Assembly (NCBI RefSeq): GCF_014196915.1
Contig: NZ_JACIEP010000008.1
Location: forward strand, 1-64,000
Direction of reading: 5' to 3'
Source of the DNA: Dysgonomonas hofstadii
GTDB lineage: Bacteria > Bacteroidota > Bacteroidia > Bacteroidales > Dysgonomonadaceae
DNA: 64,000 bases
This document shows, one piece after another, positions 46,462 through 53,035 of the stretch. The position numbers were made by a program, and so were the translations under genes. The notes below the pieces were generated by a model. That model was not told the origin of the DNA. It saw only the letters and a program-made list of their open reading frames with translations, and did not search any database. Position 1 is the first letter of the stretch. Every line of letters begins with the position of its first letter.

Positions 46462-47721
46462 ATGGCATCAGTAAAATTATATCTTGATACCCGTGTTCCT
46501 CGTAAAGATGGAACTTATCCGCTAAAGATAGCTGTTACACATAAAGGGAAATTTTTCATCAATCTTAAAATATATCTGAAAGAGGACCAGCTTGTAGGCG
46601 GCGAAGTCGTTGGTCATAAGAGCAAGAAAATTTATAATACCATAATAGAGCAGTGGCTTATTAATGTAAAAAAAGTATTGTTAGACTTAGCTGCAAATGG
46701 AAAGATTAATAATCTATCCCACCAGCAGCTCAAAAATATAATTGAAAATTATAATGATTCAAATGAGCCCGATGATGAAACGCCATATTTATTTAAGGAA
46801 CATTTGGAAAGATTTATCTCAACTAAAGAAAAGAAGAATACAAAAGACATATATAGGGCTACTCTCAATAAAATCAAAAAACATACTGATATCGATAATT
46901 TAACTTTTGAAGACATTAACCTATCATGGCTGAAAGGATTCCAGCAAAATATATCAGAAGAAGGACTTAGCATTAATGCTCAAGGAATTCATTTTCGCAA
47001 TATAAGAGCAATATTTAATGATGCCATAGACGAAGAATTGATTTCACAAAGCATATATCCATTCAGACGATTTAAGATAAAAACCGAAAAGACAATTAAA
47101 AGATCTTTGACTGTTGAGGATTTAATACAATTGCGCGATTATCCATGCGAAGAACATCAGATGAAGTATCGGGATTTATTCATGCTTACATTTTACCTAA
47201 TTGGGATAAATGTCATTGACCTTCTACATCTGAAAGAAATAATAAATGGGAGGATTGAATACCGAAGAGAAAAAACTTACAGATTATATAGTATTGAAGT
47301 ATTACCTGAAGCTCAAGCTATTCTTGACAAATACAAAGGGAAAGATTATCTATTAAACGCACTTGATACGTACAATTATTACAAAGGATTTGCAGACAAG
47401 ATAAATAAAAATATACAAGAAATAGGGCCATTTGAGATAGTAGAAAAAATAGTAAAAGGGAAAAAGAAGAAAATTAAAGAAAGAAAACCCCTATTTCCTA
47501 GCATAACAACATACTGGGCCCGCCACACATGGGCCACAATCGCAGCCTCTCTTGATATTCCCAAGGAAACTATCGCAGCTGCTTTGGGACATGGTGGAAA
47601 TTCTGTTACTGATATCTATATCAACTTCGATCAGAAGAAGATAGATGATGCGAACAAAAAAGTACTGAAGCATATCAGAGAATATGGAAAACTAAAAAAG
47701 AAGAAAGCCTCCCAAAAATAG
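46462..47721 (+). CDS. int: prophage tyrosine recombinase
   Basis: A 419-residue integrase with arm-binding (about 1-85), SAM-like (about 105-205) and catalytic domains. YRREKTYRL supplies the catalytic Lys, TTYWARHTWATIA the second Arg motif (about 350), and ALGHGGNSVTDIYINF the His and Tyr (about 375-388). At the Arg I site the sequence is FYLIGINVIDLLHL, with Ile, as in other Bacteroidetes integrases lacking that Arg. It differs clearly from the neighbouring element's integrase, so two separate elements adjoin the same tRNA. It ends in TAG. Confidence 0.92.
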   Translation: MASVKLYLDTRVPRKDGTYPLKIAVTHKGKFFINLKIYLKEDQLVGGEVVGHKSKKIYNTIIEQWLINVKKVLLDLAANGKINNLSHQQLKNIIENYNDSNEPDDETPYLFKEHLERFISTKEKKNTKDIYRATLNKIKKHTDIDNLTFEDINLSWLKGFQQNISEEGLSINAQGIHFRNIRAIFNDAIDEELISQSIYPFRRFKIKTEKTIKRSLTVEDLIQLRDYPCEEHQMKYRDLFMLTFYLIGINVIDLLHLKEIINGRIEYRREKTYRLYSIEVLPEAQAILDKYKGKDYLLNALDTYNYYKGFADKINKNIQEIGPFEIVEKIVKGKKKKIKERKPLFPSITTYWARHTWATIAASLDIPKETIAAALGHGGNSVTDIYINFDQKKIDDANKKVLKHIREYGKLKKKKASQK

Positions 47722-47798
47722 AAGGCCTTCAAACATAACTATTTCGTAACGCAATATCGAATCTTGTTATGTTTTACAAATATATAAATATCTATGTT

Positions 47799-48908
47799 AT
47801 GACAAGCAGGAAAACAAAAAAAAACTATTTGATTTCAATATTAAATCAATTAAAATCTATTGGTAAAAAAGCTAAAATAAGTATTGTTATTGCTATAATA
47901 ACATTAGTTGTTACTCTAATTGGAAGCATAATTATCCCAGGTATTTGGAGAAAAGAGGATACTCAAAAAGGCTTAATATTGCATATTGGAGATTATGCTT
48001 TAAAGAAAAATTCTTTGACTTCAGTAATTTATATATGCCCTATCTCTTTTTTAGGGAAAAATGAGATCATTACCACATTGCCTATTAATATTACTAATGA
48101 ATATACTAACAGTATAGAAGATATTTCACTGTTTATTGAGATTGGGTTAACTGAAGATCAAAATATTAAAGACTTTTATAACCCCATCACTAATAAAACG
48201 ATAAAGGCTGAAAAAAAATATGATTTAACTAAGGTTAAATTTCGGGAAATAACAACTGAAACTAATTATGACGATAGGATAAGTTCTAGGTGGTATACAG
48301 AATCAAACAAGAATACGGAAAATGTAAATTATTATATTAAGTATTTAAATTACAGTGAAAAAACAAATCTGTAGCTACCCATGAGAATTGATACTACAGC
48401 AATGGAGACAATCTTTCATCAAGGGCCAAATTCAGGAAATTTGAATTACGCAATAAAAGATAATTTTACTTTTACAGCAGGTTATTCTTTTAAAAACACA
48501 AAAGAAAATAGTAATTTTTTCATTAATGTATCGGTATATAACTATGATGATATAAAACAATTTATTGAAAACGAATATAACACCAATGGTCATTTACCTT
48601 TTGAAGAAAGTCTTTATGATGCTAATAAAAATGAATTACTTGTGTCTGAAAGAAAGATTATAGTTCAACCTTCAATAATTCAGAATGAATCTGGGGATTT
48701 TGAAATTAGCAAAAAAGATATGAAAATTATACAAATAAAATATAGTGAAAAAGATTATCAAAAAAATAGGAAAATAGTATTCTATGATAAGGATAATAAT
48801 ATCGTTGATACCTATAAATTACCCGATCTAAATAAAAATAAAGCCGAAGCCAACAGAAAGCATCAAGAACTAAAGAAAGATATATATAAACAATCGTCCT
48901 ATTTGTGA
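47799..48908 (+). pseudogene. membrane-anchored cargo gene interrupted by an in-frame TAG
   Basis: Two adjacent reading frames are in the same phase: the first ends at TAG 48372-48374 and the second continues from there with ATG at 48381, only two codons later. Read through, the protein is about 369 residues with one N-terminal membrane helix (about 25-45, IVIAIITLVVTLIGSIIIPG) and a beta-rich external domain. The family is not recognised. It is most likely a nonsense mutation splitting one gene. The start at 47799 (MTSRKTKK) is preferred over 47769. A perfect 13-bp hairpin overlaps its end. Confidence 0.6.
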
Positions 48909-48921
48909 AAATAGGACGATT
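48892..48921 (+). terminator. 13-bp hairpin overlapping the stop of the cargo gene
   Basis: A perfect 13-bp stem (48892-48904 with 48909-48921) with the TGA stop in its loop. It would end the integrase-side transcript and also face the spanin gene on the other strand. Confidence 0.6.
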
Positions 48922-48950
48922 CAAAAATCAAAAAATTATGCTTTCAAAAG

Positions 48951-49364
48951 CTATATAAATCGTTTTATTCCTTTGAATCCAAAATAAGCTAGTAGCAAGA
49001 GCAATAATATTCTTCCACACCATACTTGAAATGATTGAAAAGATGTAAGTCGGTTTACTTCTGGCCCAGGTATCTCAACCGGATAGGGAACTTGTATACT
49101 ATCATTGATAAATATAGAATCTCTCACAAATTTATCCCGGTATAGATATCTATATTTTTCCAACCAAACGGTATCACCTTTTATTTTCATGAATACAGAA
49201 TCATGTAAATACACTGAATCACGCAAATACTTATCCCTGTATTCGGTTTTTACCGATTCAACAGGTACATATATCATTTTTGATTTACAACTGCTCAGAA
49301 GCAGAAGAATTGACACTACAACAACTATGATAATTCCTATATGTACTTTGTGTTCTTTTTTCAT
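48951..49364 (-). CDS. predicted unimolecular spanin (u-spanin)
   Basis: A 137-residue protein with a lipoprotein signal (hydrophobic 9-25, lipobox LSSC, Cys26) and a second hydrophobic helix at the C-terminus (about 112-130, RILLLLLLAYFGF). Between them lies a charged, periodic region (YRDKYLRDSVYLHDSVFMK, KYRYLYRDKFVRDS). An outer-membrane lipid anchor plus an inner-membrane helix is the layout of phage T1-type u-spanins, which fuse the two membranes at lysis. Its start overlaps the 48-aa gene by ATGA, and it is last in the lysis cassette. The family is inferred from topology and position. Confidence 0.65.
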   Translation of the reverse strand: MKKEHKVHIGIIIVVVVSILLLLSSCKSKMIYVPVESVKTEYRDKYLRDSVYLHDSVFMKIKGDTVWLEKYRYLYRDKFVRDSIFINDSIQVPYPVEIPGPEVNRLTSFQSFQVWCGRILLLLLLAYFGFKGIKRFI

Positions 49365-49507
49365 CGAGAAAGTAATTTATATATCACATCTAAATACTGA
49401 TTTATGAAATGATTCTGATAGATTGCAATGCCTACTAAAGCCAGAAGTGAAATGATTATTGAGACAAATACAAATAATGGAATTTTTATATACTTTATTT
49501 GTTTCAT
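49361..49507 (-). CDS. 48-aa single-helix membrane protein in the lysis cassette
   Basis: A short gene reading MKQIKYIKIPLFVFVSIIIS and onward with one helix (about 9-28) and a basic end. Its ATG overlaps the amidase stop (ATGA, 49504-49507) and its stop overlaps the spanin ATG (49361-49364). Double translational coupling is strong evidence that it is real. It may be a second holin, antiholin or release factor. Confidence 0.7.
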   Translation of the reverse strand: MKQIKYIKIPLFVFVSIIISLLALVGIAIYQNHFINQYLDVIYKLLSR

Positions 49508-49956
49508 AACTTGTATTCCTCCATCGCATCAAAACACGGACAAACTTTTATCCATTCAAAATAATCTACTTTGCCATTTCCATTCAGATCAGGACTAAAA
49601 TCACGATGTCCTTTTATTATTGCATCAGGATATTTGACTTTTAGCTTTTTCAATCTGCTGAGCATTGTTGCTTTTTGTGAATCGGTGCGGGTATCTGTAA
49701 AAACAGTTTTTTTGTTTTCAATTATCATACCACCCACATAACAGACATTAATTAATTCACTATTGAATCCTTTAACTCCGTTCGACACTTTATCCTCAGA
49801 TAATAATTGCACTTCTGTACCATCAGGAAATATAAGATAATGATATCCCGGATTCTTCCACCCTAAAGTATTTTTCCAGTATGCCTGTATGCTTTCAAGT
49901 GACTGACTGTCCAGTCCGCCAGTACAATGGACACCTATATATTTAATCTTTCTCAT
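49504..49956 (-). CDS. N-acetylmuramoyl-L-alanine amidase (phage endolysin)
   Basis: A 150-residue Amidase_2 enzyme cleaving the bond between MurNAc and L-Ala. Zinc ligands: His10 in YIGVHCTGG, His in IKGHRDFSPDLNGNGKVD (about 116) and Cys in VCPCFD (about 140), matching T7 lysozyme spacing. NPGYHYLIFPDG (about 35) is typical of the fold. No signal peptide, so a holin is needed. It overlaps the holin gene by 14 nt and the 48-aa gene by 4 nt. Confidence 0.92.
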   Translation of the reverse strand: MRKIKYIGVHCTGGLDSQSLESIQAYWKNTLGWKNPGYHYLIFPDGTEVQLLSEDKVSNGVKGFNSELINVCYVGGMIIENKKTVFTDTRTDSQKATMLSRLKKLKVKYPDAIIKGHRDFSPDLNGNGKVDYFEWIKVCPCFDAMEEYKL

Positions 49957-50428
49957 TCTTCACTTCCTTTTCTTCTGATATTTTTTTTACTAATTCTGTA
50001 AGACCTTTTATTAAATCATCCCGGTTATCCAGCATTATAGATAAATCTTTCAGGCTGTTATTCAATTTACGCTTATCCTTGTCATGTGCCTTTTCCAATA
50101 TTGATTTACCTTCTATGAATATCAAGAATCCGGCAGCGATAAATGTGACATATGGTAATGGATAGAAAAACGTGCCGATACAGTCGAACATAAAGGCAAA
50201 GAACATCATAGCATAATAGAATACCACCTTTGTTACAGTTCGTCTTAATCCGTATGAAGTCCGGGCTTCGTTCCGTTCTTTGGCCTTTCTCCATCCGCTA
50301 ATCAGATCGAGCGTGATAGCGATAGCAACAAATAGCCACATAATAGCCACAATAGCCAGTTTAGTTTCTAAAGAAACATAATCCCCATTTAAGTACGATT
50401 GAATAAATAGCACTACATTTTCTTTCAT
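49943..50428 (-). CDS. phage holin
   Basis: About 161 residues from the ATG at 50426-50428, which overlaps the upstream stop as ATGA; an upstream extension of 25 codons is rejected for that reason. Helices at about 25-45 (LAIVAIMWLFVAIAITLDL), 70-85 and 90-105, with the string LDLISGWRKAKER typical of holin family 4 proteins of Bacteroidetes prophages. The C-terminus is a charged coil. It should form the membrane lesions that release or activate the amidase encoded next. Confidence 0.85.
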   Translation of the reverse strand: MKENVVLFIQSYLNGDYVSLETKLAIVAIMWLFVAIAITLDLISGWRKAKERNEARTSYGLRRTVTKVVFYYAMMFFAFMFDCIGTFFYPLPYVTFIAAGFLIFIEGKSILEKAHDKDKRKLNNSLKDLSIMLDNRDDLIKGLTELVKKISEEKEVKNEKD

Positions 50429-50685
50429 TCCATGAATCTTATTATAAATATCACTATCCCCACCGGCACACAGCCCAACACAGTAGCGAGTATATCCCAC
50501 CAATCAAATCCCGTCTTTCGCACAAACCTATCATACAGTTCCTTGATTAATCCGGCAATCACAGGCAGCAATATCAGCCACACCCACAGATAAGCCAATT
50601 GAGTCAATAACAAGCCGATGCAAAAATGCATCAGCTTGTCTTTAGGTAATGCGTTCTCAATCTTCGCTTGCAGGCTCATTTTCAT
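50425..50685 (-). CDS. small membrane protein, DUF2279/VanZ-like pattern, in the lysis cassette
   Basis: About 86 residues from Met at 50685 (a second Met two codons on is equally good). It has DKLMHFCIG, then IKELYDRF and FDWWDILATVLGCVPVG, the D..H, K-E..D and D spaced as in DUF2279-type membrane proteins. Three short helices. It overlaps both neighbours (65-aa gene upstream, holin downstream by ATGA). Role unknown; it occurs beside holins in Bacteroidetes prophages, as I recall. Confidence 0.65.
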   Translation of the reverse strand: MKMSLQAKIENALPKDKLMHFCIGLLLTQLAYLWVWLILLPVIAGLIKELYDRFVRKTGFDWWDILATVLGCVPVGIVIFIIRFME

Positions 50686-50854
50686 CCTCACTTTCTTCCA
50701 ATCCGTTCTCCCGGATAAAATCATCTACCTCCTGTTCTGTGTCGAACAATTCAACCGTAACACCTTCAGGAGTGAATATCTCCCCCGTACCATCTACCCT
50801 GCGAACTATTTTACCGTCCTGATAAGCCAGGACATATTTATTTTCAAATTTCAT
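50657..50854 (-). CDS. 65-aa acidic protein at the head of the lysis cassette
   Basis: A small soluble protein with an acidic tail (ESEDENEPASED). The N-terminus reads MKFENKYVLAYQDGKIVRRV. No family recognised. It overlaps the DUF2279-like gene by about 28 nt and is separated from the upstream gene pair by a strong terminator, so it should be first in the lysis transcript. Confidence 0.6.
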   Translation of the reverse strand: MKFENKYVLAYQDGKIVRRVDGTGEIFTPEGVTVELFDTEQEVDDFIRENGLEESEDENEPASED

Positions 50855-50890
50855 AAGTCTTATTTTTTTATATAATTAAAATGTTTTCAA

Positions 50891-50928
50891 AAAAAAACGG
50901 TAAACTCATTTGAATTTACCGTTTTTTT
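50891..50928. terminator. bidirectional terminator before the lysis cassette
   Basis: A perfect 14-bp stem, with A run on one side and T run on the other (50891-50904 with 50915-50928). It insulates the 2TM pair from the lysis genes. Confidence 0.85.
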
Positions 50929-50947
50929 AAATTTGTTTTATCTGAAA

Positions 50948-51343
50948 CTATCCTGGGAAGTGTCTCTTCCTTAGTTGAATATCTCTAAAAATCTTGTATA
51001 CTTTGGAATGATCATATGGCTTGCCACTTTCTCGCTCCCATAGTGGAACATAATCAGGATGCTTTGCAATTTCGAAAAAATCCATAAATCCGTCAGGTCC
51101 AAATGCCGCCATATCTAGAATGGAGACTTCAAAAACAACAAGTAGGATACCATCTCCATATATATTTTTAATAGTAGCCCTTAACATGGACGCTGTAAAA
51201 GAATCTGGAGTTAATAATACAATTTGATGAGATATATATTCCCAGAATTCCAGTTTGTTTTCCAGAATATAGTCCATCAGTTTTTTGTGACTATCGACAT
51301 TTGCTTCTTTAAGATCATCAAATTCTATTATAAATGTTTTCAT
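50948..51343 (-). CDS. 131-aa protein with Cas2/SinR-like ferredoxin-fold pattern
   Basis: The N-terminal strand MKTFIIEFDDL, a helix with HKKLMDYILENKLEFWEYIS, strand QIVLLTPDSFTASML, helix and strand DGILLVVFEV recall small ferredoxin-fold proteins of the SinR/Cas2-like kind, without a clear catalytic Asp. The C-terminal third is not recognised. It overlaps the 2TM gene by ATGA, so the pair is translationally coupled and should act together. Its job could be that of a sensor or regulator of the membrane partner. The fold call is inference from pattern only. Confidence 0.5.
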   Translation of the reverse strand: MKTFIIEFDDLKEANVDSHKKLMDYILENKLEFWEYISHQIVLLTPDSFTASMLRATIKNIYGDGILLVVFEVSILDMAAFGPDGFMDFFEIAKHPDYVPLWERESGKPYDHSKVYKIFRDIQLRKRHFPG

Positions 51344-51711
51344 TTCTCAGCCTCCTCTTCTATTGAACCATAAGATACATAATTTGAGTTCGGTGGATTT
51401 ACTGATACTGTTTTTTTTATGCTATCAGACATTAAAGCTTTCTCTATTGCTGTTTTTTCCAGAACAAATTTTTCAGACCTTAACAAATTAGGGTCTTTAA
51501 ATAAACAATAAAAATAGGCAAAAAGAAAGGCTAGAACAATCAATACAGATAAACACCCCAAGATATACCCAAACACATTTTCTCCAATTTTAAAAAGTAA
51601 AATTGTTGCTGTCAGTAATATGGAGAGTAGTCCAAATAAAGATTTAACAACATTAGACTTATATCCTTGGGATGAAGCATGTTCAAAAATGTGTCTTAGA
51701 TAATCACTCAT
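51340..51711 (-). CDS. two-helix membrane protein, first of a coupled pair
   Basis: About 123 residues from the ATG at 51709-51711, chosen because a TATATTTG box lies 16 nt upstream; an in-frame ATG at 51753 would run through that box. Helices at about 25-45 and 50-72 (FGLLSILLTATILLFKIG; ILGCLSVLIVLAFLFAYFY), flanked by N- and C-terminal cytoplasmic helices (LRHIFEHASSQGYKSN; LLRSEKFVLEKTAIEK). This 2TM plan resembles small effector or SLATT-like proteins, but no family is certain. It has its own promoter between tail and lysis genes, as expected of a gene expressed in the lysogen. Confidence 0.6.
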   Translation of the reverse strand: MSDYLRHIFEHASSQGYKSNVVKSLFGLLSILLTATILLFKIGENVFGYILGCLSVLIVLAFLFAYFYCLFKDPNLLRSEKFVLEKTAIEKALMSDSIKKTVSVNPPNSNYVSYGSIEEEAEK

Positions 51712-51727
51712 ATATCTTGCTTTTTTG

Positions 51728-51735
51728 CAAATATA
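51728..51735 (-). promoter_or_regulatory. -7 box (TATATTTG) of the 2TM gene pair
   Basis: A match to TAnnTTTG on the minus strand, 16 nt from the ATG at 51711. No convincing -33 TTG, so the call is tentative. Confidence 0.4.
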
Positions 51736-51878
51736 ATAATAAATATCACTCATAATGAAATTGTTTATTTGTTTAAAAACGATAAATTCAATATATCAAA
51801 GACCACTTCCCGTTTTGGTAGGACGGATATACCTAACTTATTTATCTTTAATTATAGTAATAGTAATTATATTTACTA

Positions 51879-53015
51879 TTACCCAGCTGTCACCGTCACA
51901 GTGACACCTTTATCCGTCAATGTCTGTACGGCAGCATCCGAGGCCGCTGTCCTTGTACCGATCACATAGATGCTTTTCAGCCACGAAGAAGCCGCTGCCG
52001 TCGGGTGTAGTTCCTTTGTCGCCTGATCGATCAGCATCGCATCCACAAAATTGCCCAGCTTTACTTTCTCCAAGGCAAGAATAAAACCCTGAGGACGGAT
52101 CGACCAGGAGAAAGAAGATAACCCCCGCTGCCTGTATTCATTGTATGAACCGTCGGTATTGGTGAAAAATGCGAAAGGACACCGGGCTATATCCCCGCTC
52201 AGGGTATCCATATTTCTGGCCGCCAATCCCACTGTAGTTGTCTCATCCCACAAAACACCGTCAGAAAGCAGCTTTGCGAACAAAGCACCCAGATCACCAG
52301 ATACCAGTGAATCGGAGATCCTTAAATCACGTAGCTTCCCGTTTTTTATTTCAAGGTCAATAGCCGGATCAAAGGAAACATTGCTGCGTTCCACAGAAAG
52401 GGAAATCGCGCCGGTAGTAGCGAAAGAGATCGGGCCGGGGCTAAACTTCCCGGTGATCTTATAGCTGTTAAGATATATACTGGCGGAAGTGGTCGGTATA
52501 CTTTCGAATTTCAATTCACCTGCGTCAAAAACAATGCTTTCGTATTGTTCATTCACACGGGCAATAAGTTGAAAAGAACCGGTAGCCGGTTTTTGTTTAA
52601 GAGAATCCAACACCAGCAATTCTGACGGGAATAATACTAATCCTGTCAGGGAAGTCAAAAAACTGATCCCCCTGAAATTATAGGAGTAACCATTCGTGAT
52701 AAGGTTCCTGATAGAATATTTGTCCCGGATGCTGACATCTATTGTAGAACCGTAAGGAATATTAAAATAACAGGCTGTGTTCGCAGGGATTTCCACACTC
52801 CCGGATACCGTGACCGGGTTGGACATATCGGAAGATGTGGACATAGTGCATGTTTCAGACAGCGATACCGTATTGGCTTTGTCTGACAGTATCATAAAAA
52901 GGTTGCTGACCGTCGAGCTTCTTGTATGGCTCAATGAGAATCTGAGTTCTCCCAGTTTCAACAGGGAATCATTGTTTACAACCCCCTTTAATTGTGTGAC
53001 TAAACATTCGTTCAT
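51879..53015 (-). CDS. prophage tail-associated protein of unknown function
   Basis: A 378-residue protein without signal, rich in beta strands, Ser and Thr, with LSETCTMSTSSDMSNPVTVSG (split here in sense, about 50-70) and C-terminal TLTDKGVTVTVTAG, the latter like terminal pieces of Bacteroidetes phage baseplate or fibre proteins. A middle part (about 180-250) has leucine-rich strand turns. It follows the CotH-like gene by about 20 nt and so is last in the tail operon. It probably lies at the tail tip. Confidence 0.6.
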   Translation of the reverse strand: MNECLVTQLKGVVNNDSLLKLGELRFSLSHTRSSTVSNLFMILSDKANTVSLSETCTMSTSSDMSNPVTVSGSVEIPANTACYFNIPYGSTIDVSIRDKYSIRNLITNGYSYNFRGISFLTSLTGLVLFPSELLVLDSLKQKPATGSFQLIARVNEQYESIVFDAGELKFESIPTTSASIYLNSYKITGKFSPGPISFATTGAISLSVERSNVSFDPAIDLEIKNGKLRDLRISDSLVSGDLGALFAKLLSDGVLWDETTTVGLAARNMDTLSGDIARCPFAFFTNTDGSYNEYRQRGLSSFSWSIRPQGFILALEKVKLGNFVDAMLIDQATKELHPTAAASSWLKSIYVIGTRTAASDAAVQTLTDKGVTVTVTAG

Positions 53016-53035
53016 AACTTATATATTTTTTGTTG

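Noticed and set aside
49943-50503. Longer holin form starting at 50503
   Set aside because: The extra 25 residues overlap the DUF2279-like gene, while the ATG at 50428 overlaps that gene's stop as ATGA, the pattern used throughout this cassette.
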